The notes: generated from the letters alone by a model not told the origin. Positions 15,394 through 24,232 are shown, counted from the stretch's first letter. The stretch is 38,935 bases of DNA from Thermoleophilia bacterium UBA6103 (GCA_002423545.1 DIWP01000047.1:1-38935); one strand, 5' to 3'. Program-made: numbers and translations.

Positions 15394-16728
15394 ATGGACC
15401 ATGTGGGCGATCGCTCGGCGGACGGACGGCGAAGGCGAGGGATCTGTACCTCATCCCTCGCCGGTCTCTTCATTCTCGTCACGCTGCTCGCCACGCTGCT
15501 CATCATCGTGGTGGCTCCGCGGCAGGCAGCCGCCGCGGGATGGTCGGCTCAGCGCTCCGGTACACGGATGCTGCTGCACGACGTGGAGTTCGTCGATGCC
15601 CGGACCGGTTGGGCTGTGGGCGCCGTCGGGACGATCAGGGCGACCACTGACGGCGGAACCACCTGGAGAGCGCAGAGCAGCGGTACCGCCAACACACTGT
15701 TCGAGGCCGACTTCGTCGACGCCCTCAACGGCTGGATCGTGGGCCAGAACGGGACCATCCTGCACACCAGCGACGGCGGCGCTACGTGGACCAGGCAGTC
15801 CTCCGGTGTCACCGATCCCATATACGGCGTCTCGTTCATCGACACGCTGGAGGGCTGGGCCGGCGGGCCGGCCGGCATCTTCAACAGCCTCATGCTCCAC
15901 ACCACGGACGGCGGTGCCACGTGGACGCGGGAGCTGCTGCCCTATGGCCCGGACATCGTGGTCACGACCACCTGGCGGGACGTCGCCTTCGCCGACGCCA
16001 CGCACGGCTGGTTCGTGGGTGACGACCAGGTCGCCTTTCCGGAGCTGACGGCTGTCGAGCCGCCGCCCTTCGGCCATGCGTCGGTGGGCGCCGGCACGCA
16101 GCTGCAGGCTGTGGACTTCGCCTCGTCGACCCGGGCGTGGGCGGTCGGCTCTCGCGGGAAGATCGTGGCCACCACCGACGGCGTGACGTGGGTGCCGCAG
16201 CAGTCGGGTATCACGGCCGGGCTGGTCGATGTCTCGGCTGTCGACGCGAGCAGAGTGTGGGCGCTGGCCGGACAGGGAGCGCTCCTGTCCACGGTCAACG
16301 GGGGCGCGAGCTGGCAGCGCCGGCCGATCGCGAGCACGTACGGTCTCTACGGCATCGACTTCCCCGACGCCGGCCACGGGTGGGTCGTCGGTGGTCGCGG
16401 CCTGATCGCTGCGTACGGTCAGTCCACGGTCAACAGACCGCTGCCGATCGCACGGAAGAGCGCACGCGTGCGGCGCGGCGGCACGGTCTCCCTGCGGTAC
16501 CGGGTGGCTGCCAACACGCCAACGGCCAGGGTCACGATCACCATCAGTCGCCGTGGCAGGGTGGTGAAGCGACTCGTGGTGAGGAGTGCGGCGGCCAACA
16601 GGGACCTCACCAGAAGGTTCGTCTGCAGGCTGGCCCGAGGTGTCTATCGCTGGCGGGTCACCGCTATGGACGGCATCGGCACGCGGGCGGCAAAGGCATC
16701 GCCGAGCCGGAAGCTCACGGTGCGGTAG
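15394..16728 (+). CDS. Membrane-anchored Ycf48/BNR-like beta-propeller protein
   Basis: 444 aa. One membrane/signal segment (about 20-45, LAGLFILVTLLATLLIIVV) is followed by repeated blades of the Ycf48/HCF136 type. These have Asp-box motifs DGGTTW, DGGATW (twice) and GGASW, and GW(A/I/F)VG turns. From about residue 350 an Ig-like domain follows (TVSLRYRVAANTPTARVTITISRRGR), ending in basic residues. In chloroplasts and cyanobacteria Ycf48 helps photosystem II assembly. In non-phototrophs such proteins are extracellular propellers of unknown role, so no photosynthetic function is implied. ATG 15394 is chosen for GGAGG 6 nt upstream. The next secreted protein, a multicopper oxidase, lies 292 nt downstream. 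Confidence 0.8.
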   Translation: MDHVGDRSADGRRRRGICTSSLAGLFILVTLLATLLIIVVAPRQAAAAGWSAQRSGTRMLLHDVEFVDARTGWAVGAVGTIRATTDGGTTWRAQSSGTANTLFEADFVDALNGWIVGQNGTILHTSDGGATWTRQSSGVTDPIYGVSFIDTLEGWAGGPAGIFNSLMLHTTDGGATWTRELLPYGPDIVVTTTWRDVAFADATHGWFVGDDQVAFPELTAVEPPPFGHASVGAGTQLQAVDFASSTRAWAVGSRGKIVATTDGVTWVPQQSGITAGLVDVSAVDASRVWALAGQGALLSTVNGGASWQRRPIASTYGLYGIDFPDAGHGWVVGGRGLIAAYGQSTVNRPLPIARKSARVRRGGTVSLRYRVAANTPTARVTITISRRGRVVKRLVVRSAAANRDLTRRFVCRLARGVYRWRVTAMDGIGTRAAKASPSRKLTVR

Positions 16729-16985
16729 CCGACGTCGCCAACGAGACTGCTGGTTTCGCAGATGCTCGATGGAGGTACCGTGGCGAGGACCATATCCGAC
16801 AAGAGATGGTGGAAATAAGTCGATCGAATGCAGGACTGAGAAGCGCATCGAGGGTGGGCTCACGGAGTCCGACCTTCCCGGGAATGGAGGGATGCCTTAC
16901 ATGAGACCTGTGTGATCGTAGCGGCGCGCGGTTCCCCGACGGGCGGATCTGCAGCGTCGATCCGGTGACGGTCTGACGAATGTCC

Positions 16986-17002
16986 GGCCGTCCCGAACGG
17001 CC
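16986..17002 (+). promoter_or_regulatory. Small hairpin in the multicopper oxidase leader
   Basis: GGCCGT-CCCGA-ACGGCC followed by TTT lies just ahead of the ribosome-binding site of the oxidase gene. It could be the end of a leader transcript or a translation-modulating stem. The remaining 16729-17020 leader shows nothing else recognisable. Confidence 0.35.
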
Positions 17003-17020
17003 TTTCACTGAGGGGACGAG

Positions 17021-20000
17021 ATGAGCTTTCGAAGAATGGCGCTGCTGCTGGCATTCGTGCCTGCGCTGACGGCGCTTCTGGTGGGGGTGGTGAGTGCGTC
17101 CGCGGCCGGCGTCGACACGCCGGCGGTGCCCAAGGACGTGCAGAGCGCCCTCAAGGAGAAGAGAGACGCGATCATCGAGTACCGGCTGGCCGAGCAGGAG
17201 CTTCAGGGCAAGCGCAAGGTCGCCGCCAAGAGGCTCGCCGCGCAGCGCGCCAGGGTCGCCAGGCAGAAAGGTATCAGCGTGCGTGCGTTGACCGAACGGC
17301 TCAAGGCGTCGCCCGGTGGCACACCCGACTACTTCGGCGTCGCCAACTGGGCCTACTCGCCCAAGCTGCGCAAGTTCGTCGACACGCTGCCGCTGCTCGG
17401 CAAGGCCGGGCGCAACAACCTGGGCAACTACCTGCCGGTAGCCGTGCCCGACACCGTTACGTATCCGGGCTCGGACTACTACGAGATCTCGCTGCGGCAG
17501 TACCGGTACAGGTTCCATCGGGACCTGCCCAAGACCCTGCTGCGCGGCTACGTGCAGACCAACAACGGGACCGACGCGAGCGGCAGGAACACCGTCAAGC
17601 CGGCCCCCATCATGTACGGCGGTCCGCTGATCCTGGCGAGGAAGGACCGGCCGGTGCGGATCAAGTTCACCAACCAGCTGCCGACCGGTTCCGGCGGGAA
17701 CCTCTTCATCCCCACCGACAAGTCGGTGATGGGCGCCGGGATGGGTCCTCTGGACATGCCGGGCATGCCGGGCATGCGCGAGGACTTCACCCAGAACCGC
17801 GCCGTCATCCACCTGCATGGCGGCCACACGGGCTGGATCAGCGACGGTACGCCGCATCAGTGGATAACCCCGGCCGGTGAGACGACGCAGTATCCAAAGG
17901 GCGTCAGCACCCAGAACGTGCCCGACATGCCCGATCCGGGCCCGGGCTCGTCGACCTACTACTACACCAACGAGCAGAGCTCGCGCCTGCTGTTCTACCA
18001 CGACCACGCCTGGGGCATCACGCGCCTCAACGTGTATGTGGGCCAGGTCGCCCCGTACCTCATCCGGGACGACGTGGAGCAGAACCTGATCGACAGGAAG
18101 ATCATCCCGAAGCTGGAGATCCCGCTGGTCATCCAGGACAAGACGTTCGTGCAGGCGAAGACGGTCCGTAAGACCGATCCCACCTGGAACTGGGGCAGCA
18201 ACGCACCGAACGCGGCCGGCGTCATCAAGCCCAAGACCGGCGATCTGTGGTACCCGCACGTGTACGTGCCGGCGCAGAACCCTTACAACGAGGACGGCGT
18301 CAACCCCTACGGCCGCTGGCACTATGGACCGTGGTTCTGGCCGCCGACCAGAGACACCGCACAGCCGGTGCCGAACCCCTACTACGATCCCAAGAATGCT
18401 CCCTGGGAGCCCCCCGAGGCGCCCGGCGTGCCCGACGTGTCCATGCCGGGTGAGTCGTTCTTCGACACCCCGGTGGTCAACGGCACGGCGTTCCCGAAGC
18501 TCACCGTGGAGCCCAAGGCCTATCGCTTGCGGATCCTCAACGGCGCCAACGACCGGTTCTTCAACCTCCAGTGGTACGTCGCCGACAAGCGCAAGCTCAA
18601 CGGTCGCCGCTACACCGAGGTGAGGATGGTGCCGGCCAAGTTCAACAGCAACTTCAAGGGCAAGTGGCCCAAGTCCTGGCCCACCGACGGCCGCGACGGC
18701 GGCGTGCCCGATCCGAGGACGCAGGGTCCCAAGTGGATCCAGATCGCCACCGAGAGCGGCTTCCTCGCCAAGCCGGCCGTCATCGCCAACCAGCCGATCA
18801 CCTGGAACCGCGACCCCACCACGTTCAACGCCGGCAACGTCGAGGACCATTCGCTGCTGCTCGGTACCGCCGAGCGTGCCGACGTGATCGTCGACTTCAG
18901 CAAGTACGCCGGGAAGACGCTCATCCTCTACAACGATGCACCGGCCGCCTTCCCGGCGCTGGACGCTCGCTACGACTACTTCACCAACGCCCCCGATCTG
19001 CGTGACGTGGGCGGCTACGGGCGTATCGTGGCCGGACGTGGTCCCAACACCCGTACGATCATGCAGATCAAGGTCAAGGCCAAGCCGAAGGCACGGGCGT
19101 TCAACCTCACCCGCCTGCGCAATGCCTTCAAGTCAACGAGCAAGCAGAAGGGCGCGTTCGAGCGCGGCCAGAACCCGATCCTCGTCGGCCAGACCGCGTA
19201 CAACAGCGCCTACAACAAGCGCTTCCCGACGCAGTGGCCGCTCTGGGGCTACTCGCGCATCCAGGACAACTCCATGACCTTCCGTACCGTGACCGGCACC
19301 GACATCTTCAAGGAGATGGAGCCCAAGGCCATCCAGGACGAGATGGGCGAGGCCTACGACGAGTACGGACGCATGAGCGGCAAGCTCGGCCTGGAGCTCA
19401 AGAACACGAGCTCCAAGATCCAGAACTTCGTGTTGCAGAACTACACCGACCCTGTCACTGAGATCATCGACGACTCGATCACGCCGATGGGACCGGTGCA
19501 GGGCGACGGCACGCAGATCTGGAAGATCACTCACAACGGAGTGGACACGCATACCATCCACTTCCACCTCTACGACGTGCAGTTGCTCAACCGGGTCGGC
19601 TGGGACGGGGCCATCAGACGGCCCGATGCCAACGAGCTGGGCTGGAAGGAGACCGTCAGGGTGAGTCCGCTCGAGGACACCATCGTGGCGTTGCGGGCGA
19701 CCGCTCCCAAGCAGCCCTTCGGCTCTCCGGAGAGCATCAGACCGCTGAACCCGGCCGAACCGATCGGCTCTCCGATGGGGTTCACCAACATCGATCCCAC
19801 CACGGGGCAGCCGATCACGCCGCCGATCCTCAACGCGGAGGTCAACTTCGGCTGGGAGTACGTCTGGCACTGCCATCTGCTCAGTCACGAGGAGATGGAC
19901 ATGATGCGGCCGCAGAAGTTCAACGTGACCGCTCAGCTGCCGGGCGCGCCGACGCTGGCCGGCGCCCTGTCGGGCGGCGGACCGGCCGTGGCGCTGACGT

Positions 20001-20263
20001 GGACCGACCCGACGCCGTGGAACGGCAGCGGTCCGGCCAGCACGCTCGGCAACCCCACCAACGAGGAGGGCTTCAGGATCGAGCGGGCGGTCGTCACCGG
20101 CGGCGTGCCGGGTGCGTTCGCGACGGTGGGCACGGCACGTGCCAACCTCACGAGCTTCACCGACAGCACCGCGGTCGCCGGCACCGTCTATCGGTACCGC
20201 GTGATCCCCTTCAACCCGGCCGGCGAGACGCCGTCCAACGAGGTGGACGTCACGACGCCGTGA
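17021..20263 (+). CDS. Large secreted multicopper oxidase with C-terminal fibronectin III domain
   Basis: 1080 aa. Signal peptide 1-28, then a charged helical region (about 35-95, likely coiled coil). Copper-site histidines occur in four classic places: HLHGGHT (His264/266/269), YHDHAWG (327/329), HTIHFH (844/847/849) and HCHLLSHEEMDMM (950/952/956, axial Met961). The spacing between the second and third sites is much longer than in laccases of about 500 aa, leaving room for an extra domain. Residues 972-1080 form an Fn3-like module (VALTWTDPTP, YRYRVIPFNPAGETPSNEVDV). The substrate could be Mn(II), Fe(II), Cu(I) or phenolics; the sequence does not decide. GAGGGGACG precedes the ATG. Confidence 0.88.
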   Translation: MSFRRMALLLAFVPALTALLVGVVSASAAGVDTPAVPKDVQSALKEKRDAIIEYRLAEQELQGKRKVAAKRLAAQRARVARQKGISVRALTERLKASPGGTPDYFGVANWAYSPKLRKFVDTLPLLGKAGRNNLGNYLPVAVPDTVTYPGSDYYEISLRQYRYRFHRDLPKTLLRGYVQTNNGTDASGRNTVKPAPIMYGGPLILARKDRPVRIKFTNQLPTGSGGNLFIPTDKSVMGAGMGPLDMPGMPGMREDFTQNRAVIHLHGGHTGWISDGTPHQWITPAGETTQYPKGVSTQNVPDMPDPGPGSSTYYYTNEQSSRLLFYHDHAWGITRLNVYVGQVAPYLIRDDVEQNLIDRKIIPKLEIPLVIQDKTFVQAKTVRKTDPTWNWGSNAPNAAGVIKPKTGDLWYPHVYVPAQNPYNEDGVNPYGRWHYGPWFWPPTRDTAQPVPNPYYDPKNAPWEPPEAPGVPDVSMPGESFFDTPVVNGTAFPKLTVEPKAYRLRILNGANDRFFNLQWYVADKRKLNGRRYTEVRMVPAKFNSNFKGKWPKSWPTDGRDGGVPDPRTQGPKWIQIATESGFLAKPAVIANQPITWNRDPTTFNAGNVEDHSLLLGTAERADVIVDFSKYAGKTLILYNDAPAAFPALDARYDYFTNAPDLRDVGGYGRIVAGRGPNTRTIMQIKVKAKPKARAFNLTRLRNAFKSTSKQKGAFERGQNPILVGQTAYNSAYNKRFPTQWPLWGYSRIQDNSMTFRTVTGTDIFKEMEPKAIQDEMGEAYDEYGRMSGKLGLELKNTSSKIQNFVLQNYTDPVTEIIDDSITPMGPVQGDGTQIWKITHNGVDTHTIHFHLYDVQLLNRVGWDGAIRRPDANELGWKETVRVSPLEDTIVALRATAPKQPFGSPESIRPLNPAEPIGSPMGFTNIDPTTGQPITPPILNAEVNFGWEYVWHCHLLSHEEMDMMRPQKFNVTAQLPGAPTLAGALSGGGPAVALTWTDPTPWNGSGPASTLGNPTNEEGFRIERAVVTGGVPGAFATVGTARANLTSFTDSTAVAGTVYRYRVIPFNPAGETPSNEVDVTTP

Positions 20264-20322
20264 CCTGACCGGCCTCGACTCCCGCTGTGGCGGGGCTTCG
20301 AGGACCACGAGGAGACCCCTGA

Positions 20323-20356
20323 GGGGCCGGGCCGCTCGCGCGAGCGGCCCGGCCCC
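20323..20356 (+). terminator. Perfect 34-bp palindrome after the multicopper oxidase gene
   Basis: GGGGCCGGGCCGCTCG (20323-20338), CG, then its exact complement (20341-20356). The hairpin lies 60 nt after the stop and is followed by CTTCG without a U-run, like the U-poor terminators of high-GC actinobacteria. Confidence 0.75.
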
Positions 20357-20495
20357 CTTCGCGTCGGGCGGCACCATTCGCTCAAGGTCGGCCGACCTGG
20401 CCGGCAACGTGCGCAGATCGCCGGCGAAGAGGCTGCTCGTGCGCTCGCGCCGGTGATAGTCTCTCGTCTACGGCACACGGAAAGCGAGGCGCACG

Positions 20496-21152
20496 GTGGA
20501 CTGGGAAGCATACGACTTTCACCCTGAGAGCGGCTCGTGGATCGCCAAAGACTTCCGTCACGGCGAAGGCTTCGACTTCGGGCTGCAGTGCATCATCGAC
20601 CCCGACGTCATGGTGGGGTCAGACGTCAAGCTCGGTCACCGGGTGCATCTGGCTGCGGGAACGCGCGTCCTCGACGACGTGGAGATCGCCGACGACTGTG
20701 TCACCACCGGCATCTGCATCATCGGCAACCACGTGCGCATCCGCACCGGCTCCTGCATCTCCAAGGCGGTCATCATCGACGACTGGTGCTTCGTGGCGGC
20801 CGGCATCATGAGCAGCCACACCAAGAACATCTACCACGCCCGGCCCAACGCGCCGAAGAAGCAGCTCATCACGCGCTTCGGCTACGGCAGCGTCATCGGC
20901 AGCCGCACCAACGCGAGCGCCGGGGTCACCATCGCGCCGGGCGCCATCGTCGGCTACGGCTCGCACGTGGTCATCGACCTGGAAGAGCCCAACGCCATCT
21001 ACTACAACACGCCCAAGCCGTACGCGACGCTGCAGAAGAAGCTCGAGCCCGGCGACCCGTATTACGTCGAGATCCCCGGCGACTACGTGCCGCTGCGCTT
21101 CGACCCCGACATGCTCAAGAGATACCTGCCGCACGCGGAGAGCACCGGCTGA
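20496..21152 (+). CDS. Left-handed beta-helix (hexapeptide) acyltransferase-like protein
   Basis: 218 aa. Hexapeptide repeats form a parallel beta-helix: DVMVGSDVKLGHRVHLAAGTRVLDDVEIADD, then GNHVRIRTGSCISKAVIIDD and GSVIGSRTNASAGVTIAPGAIVG. The C-terminal tail (GDPYYVEIPGDYVPLRF) caps the helix. The family acetylates or acylates sugars, and the histidine at SSHTKNIYH might serve in catalysis. The GTG start is weakly supported by GAGG 8-10 nt upstream. It lies 85 nt before a second beta-helix gene in the same direction, so both may modify the same surface polysaccharide. The acceptor is unknown. Confidence 0.75.
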   Translation: MDWEAYDFHPESGSWIAKDFRHGEGFDFGLQCIIDPDVMVGSDVKLGHRVHLAAGTRVLDDVEIADDCVTTGICIIGNHVRIRTGSCISKAVIIDDWCFVAAGIMSSHTKNIYHARPNAPKKQLITRFGYGSVIGSRTNASAGVTIAPGAIVGYGSHVVIDLEEPNAIYYNTPKPYATLQKKLEPGDPYYVEIPGDYVPLRFDPDMLKRYLPHAESTG

Positions 21153-21237
21153 GGGCGTAGGGCCGGCCGACGAACAAGGTGAGCGCCTCACTGGAGCAGC
21201 ACGCCGCGTGGGCACTGCACGGAGCGGTGACCACCCC

Positions 21238-22113
21238 ATGACGAACGCGCAGGACATCCTCGACTCCCTGGCCGCCCAGGGTCACGAGCTACGCTTCACC
21301 AATCCCGAGCAGGGCGACCCGGCGCAGGCCGTCGTCGAGACCGTCGAGGTCGACGACACCGCCGCCCTCGGCTCGCTGGCCTGGAGCAAGCGGCAGGGTG
21401 CCGCGCACAGCTTCAGCGGCACCCTGCTCCTCTGCACCGAGGCCGCCGTCGGCGAGCCGCCGCCGGTCGACACGTCGGTGCCGGCCCGTCTCTGCTCACC
21501 CAACCCGGCCGCCGTCATCGCCGTCTGCGCGCGGCCGCGGCTGGCCCTCGCGCAGGCCGTCTGGCGGTTCTTCGCCGATCTCACCGAGGACCGTCCGGGG
21601 CGCTTCCAGGACCCCGCCCAGGCGCGGGAGGCCGAGATGCTCGGGGCCTGGGTACGCAACGCGTTCATAGGCCCCAACGTGCGCCTCGGCGCGCACTGCG
21701 CCATCGGCTGCGCCGGCATGGGCTACGAGCGGGCCGCCGACGGCACGCTCGTCGGCTTTCCGCAGATGGGCCGTGTCATCGTGGAGCCGGACGTGGACAT
21801 CGCCGCGCACGCCACCATCCAGCGCGGCGCCCTCGGCGAGACACGCCTCTGCAAGGGCGCCAAGATCGGTCCGCATGTCAACGTGGGCCACAACGTGGTC
21901 GTCGGCCGCGATGTGTTGATCGCCGGGCATGCACAGATCGGCGGTGGCGCCAGGATCGGCGACCGCGCCGTGCTCTGGCAGAGCTGCGCCGTCGCCAACG
22001 GAGTCACGATCGGCGAGGGCGCCGTGATCGGCATGGGCGCCCAGGTCCGCCACGATGTGCCGCCCGGCGAGACGTGGGTGGGCAACCCCGCGCGGCCGCT
22101 GCCGTCGAAGTGA
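21238..22113 (+). CDS. LpxD-like hexapeptide N-acyltransferase
   Basis: 291 aa. An N-terminal alpha/beta region with an LpxD-like layout precedes a long beta-helix. The helix carries GMGYERAADGTLVGFPQMGRVIVE, HATIQRGALGETRL and GPHVNVGHNVVVGRDVLIAG, where LpxD has its catalytic histidine (GHNV). It ends WVGNPARPL. LpxD adds hydroxyacyl chains to UDP-glucosamine in lipid A synthesis. In a genome that looks actinobacterial, lipid A is not expected, so a related sugar acyltransferase for another glycolipid or glycan is more likely (inference). The start is uncertain: ATG 21238 has GGAG 13 nt upstream; GTG 21208 is possible. It overlaps the next gene by 4 nt. Confidence 0.75.
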   Translation: MTNAQDILDSLAAQGHELRFTNPEQGDPAQAVVETVEVDDTAALGSLAWSKRQGAAHSFSGTLLLCTEAAVGEPPPVDTSVPARLCSPNPAAVIAVCARPRLALAQAVWRFFADLTEDRPGRFQDPAQAREAEMLGAWVRNAFIGPNVRLGAHCAIGCAGMGYERAADGTLVGFPQMGRVIVEPDVDIAAHATIQRGALGETRLCKGAKIGPHVNVGHNVVVGRDVLIAGHAQIGGGARIGDRAVLWQSCAVANGVTIGEGAVIGMGAQVRHDVPPGETWVGNPARPLPSK

Positions 22114-23372
22114 CCGCCGGCCCTTCGCGTTTCGCCGACGGCCGGTCGACCCAAGTGGGCACGCCGGCACCGCCGACTGACGTCAGCGTGCAGGCACCGC
22201 TCGCCCCCGACGAGCGCCACCGGGACGTACTCGACGAGCGGCATGCCGGCGCCCTGGAGGCCCTGGTCGACCGCCACGCCGATCGTCACGTCGGCCTCGC
22301 GGTGGGCTTGCTGCAGGACGGCCGCGCGTTCTGCTTCATGCGCGGCCGCATCCATCGCGATCGCCCGGAGCCGCCGACGTCCGACACGCTCTTCGAGATC
22401 GGATCGATCACCAAGACCTTCACGGCCACGGCGCTGGCTCTGCTCGCTCTACGTGGCGAGGTGACGCTGGACGATCCGCTGCAGCGCCACCTGCCGGCCG
22501 GTGTCAAGATCCCGATACGCGGGAGGCCGATCACGCTGTGTCACCTGGCCACGCACACATCGGGGTTGCCGGGCTCCCATCCCGGCATGTTGCGGCACTA
22601 CCTGCGGCATCGCGCCGACCCCTACGCCGACATCACGCGCGACGATCTGCTCGCCGCTCTCGGCCGCACCCGGCTGCGCAGCGAACCGGGGCAGCGGTGG
22701 CGCTACTCCAACTTCGGCGTCGCGCTGCTCGGCGACGCCGTGCAGACCAGTACCGGTGCGAGCTACGAGGAACTCATCCGCGACGGCATCTGTGGACCGT
22801 TGGGGATGGACGACACGGTCGTGACCGTGGACCCGGAGCGTGAGCCTCGTTTCGCGCAAGGACACGACCGGAGAGGCCGGCCGGTCCCGCACTGGCACCT
22901 GCCGGCCTTCGCCGCCGCCGGCGCGCTGCGTTCCACCGTCGCCGACATGCTGGTCTACCTGCGGGCCGAGCTTGCCGCCGGACGGGCGCCCAGCGCCGGC
23001 GACGGGGAAAGCCCGGGTCCGGCCGTTGCCGACCCCGCTACAGCCGCCGCCGGCCCGGGTCCGGCCGTTGCCGACCCCGCTGCGGCCGCCGCCGGCCTCC
23101 CGGTCTGCCTGGGCGCCGCCATGCGGCTCACGCATGAGTCGCGCTTCCGCGATCGCCGCCTCGCCATGGGCCTCGGCTGGATCCTGCTGCCGGACAAGGA
23201 CCATCGGTGGCCGCTGGTGTTCCACAACGGCGGCACCGGCGGCTTTCGTAGCTTCGTCGGCTTCGTGCCGCAGTCGCGGACCGCCGTCGTGGTCCTCGCC
23301 AACGACAACCGCAGCGTCGATCGACTCGGCATCCGCCTCAGCCGTGCCCTTCAGCAGTCTGCCGGCGCGTGA
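22110..23372 (+). CDS. Serine hydrolase, beta-lactamase class C / penicillin-binding-like
   Basis: 420 aa. SITK (SxxK with nucleophile Ser), YSN (YxN) and HNGGTGG (the KTG equivalent) give the complete catalytic set of the AmpC/EstB/D-aminopeptidase family. HTSGLPGS and NFGVALLGDAV fit as well. There is no clear signal peptide, so it may be a cytoplasmic esterase or peptidase. GTG 22110 is chosen because it overlaps the preceding TGA (GTGA); about 35 poorly conserved residues then come before the domain, so a later start is possible. A 42-bp in-frame tandem duplication (23012-23095) doubles a Pro/Ala linker. Confidence 0.82.
   Translation: MTAGPSRFADGRSTQVGTPAPPTDVSVQAPLAPDERHRDVLDERHAGALEALVDRHADRHVGLAVGLLQDGRAFCFMRGRIHRDRPEPPTSDTLFEIGSITKTFTATALALLALRGEVTLDDPLQRHLPAGVKIPIRGRPITLCHLATHTSGLPGSHPGMLRHYLRHRADPYADITRDDLLAALGRTRLRSEPGQRWRYSNFGVALLGDAVQTSTGASYEELIRDGICGPLGMDDTVVTVDPEREPRFAQGHDRRGRPVPHWHLPAFAAAGALRSTVADMLVYLRAELAAGRAPSAGDGESPGPAVADPATAAAGPGPAVADPAAAAAGLPVCLGAAMRLTHESRFRDRRLAMGLGWILLPDKDHRWPLVFHNGGTGGFRSFVGFVPQSRTAVVVLANDNRSVDRLGIRLSRALQQSAGA
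23012..23095 (+). repeat. 42-bp tandem duplication within the serine hydrolase gene
   Basis: Two adjacent 42-bp copies (23012-23053, 23054-23095) begin CCCGGGTCCGGCCGTTGCC and differ at two positions (CTACAGCC against CTGCGGCC). They encode PGPAVADPATAAA/PGPAVADPAAAAA in a loop between conserved motifs, so length variation here is probably tolerated. Confidence 0.9.
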
Positions 23373-23746
23373 AGACTCATGTCGGCGCGGATGCGGGGCG
23401 CCCGAGGATCGGTCCGTCTGAGCGAAGTGAGCCTCGGTACCACGCGGGTCGAGCATCGGGTCTCGCGGAGCCTGCCGTCCCGGCCTGGGGGCGCTGCATT
23501 TCGAGGCCTGAAGCCGTCACATTTCGAGGCCTGAAGCCGTTACATTTCAAGGCCTGAGTGGGCTACGATGAGGCTCGTCCCGTGCCGGGCTGCCGTTGTC
23601 GCACCACGTTGCCGGAAAGGACGTCAGCCACTACATTCGCGCTTGGTGTGATCGTAGGTGATGTCCGGGATGGTCCGGTACATGGCGTGTCACCAGCGCT
23701 TCGACCTCATCCTGAGTCCAGCATGGACTGGGCACCTTGCACCGGC
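23373..23746. other. Gene-free stretch with a 23-bp tandem repeat
   Basis: About 370 nt between the serine hydrolase and the end of the RES gene. I see no convincing coding sequence. It carries the three-unit tandem repeat at 23497 and is less GC-rich from 23540 onward, as expected at the edge of an acquired island. Confidence 0.5.
23497..23561. repeat. 23-bp tandem repeat, 2.7 units
   Basis: Units start at 23497, 23520 and 23543, an exact 23-bp period. They begin CATTTCGAGGCCTGAAGCCG; the third has CATTTCAAGGCCTGA and then diverges. Each contains the palindrome AGGCCT. It lies outside genes at the edge of the toxin-antitoxin island. There are no spacers, so it is not CRISPR. Confidence 0.85.
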
Positions 23747-24232
23747 TCAGTCCTCCAACGTGAGACCGAGGATATCGAGCGCCCGGCGGAAATCCTCGTC
23801 GTCGGGGGCGATCGGCTCCTCGTCGCGTGGCGTCACGGGGTTGCACCGCTGCCCCTGGAGTGAATCGGTCTCGAAGATAGCCCAGTCAATGATCTCGTCG
23901 CCGAGCTTCGACTGGTACCGGATGCCGGCGTAGGGCCTGCCCTGCTCATCTCGATGCACGGCCACGTAGGACAAGATCTCCTGTGTCAGTGCTCTGGGCG
24001 TGCTCGCTCTGACTGTCGCGGCATCGAGATCGGTCACGAGGTGATGCACGAGTCGGGATGCAAGCGCCGATCGAAGGGTGACTCGGTAGCGTCCATCGGG
24101 ATCGTCCCATCGGCACCCGAAGGTCCCGTCCGGGGCGGCGTATGCCCAGTCCGGCCACTCCCAGACGTCGGGACCGCGGCCCACCCGAAAGAGGAGCCTG
24201 GGCGGCGGTGTTGTGGCGAATCGCGTGGTCAC
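23747..24232 (-). CDS. RES-domain toxin (NAD+-degrading type), probably internally deleted
   Basis: 161 aa. The ends fit RES-family proteins: LFRVGRGPDVWEWPDW, GTFGCRWDDPDGRYRV near the start, and SAPRALTQEI-like STPRALTQEI, PYAGIRYQSKLGDEIIDWAIFE near the end. RES toxins such as MbcT cleave NAD+ using Arg, Tyr and Glu. The VLY...E segment that should follow DPDGRYRV, supplying the Tyr and Glu, is absent: the sequence jumps to a later part of the domain (TLRSALASRLV) at about 24079/24080. Remembered relatives are roughly 60-80 residues longer, so an in-frame deletion that disarms the toxin is likely (inference). The GTG start overlaps the antitoxin stop (GTGA). Confidence 0.7.
   Translation of the reverse strand: MTTRFATTPPPRLLFRVGRGPDVWEWPDWAYAAPDGTFGCRWDDPDGRYRVTLRSALASRLVHHLVTDLDAATVRASTPRALTQEILSYVAVHRDEQGRPYAGIRYQSKLGDEIIDWAIFETDSLQGQRCNPVTPRDEEPIAPDDEDFRRALDILGLTLED

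Noticed and set aside
15394..16728. Evidence of oxygenic photosynthesis from the Ycf48-like protein
   Set aside because: Ycf48-like propellers are common in non-phototrophs; no photosystem genes are present.
17021..20263. Copper nitrite reductase
   Set aside because: The protein is far too long and has four His-rich copper motifs with a trinuclear-site layout, as in multicopper oxidases.
23497..23561. CRISPR array
   Set aside because: The repeat units are contiguous without spacers, there are only three of them, and no cas genes are nearby.
23631..23846. Small minus-strand open frame (71 codons)
   Set aside because: It overlaps the end of the RES gene out of frame, lacks a ribosome-binding site and has no recognisable pattern.
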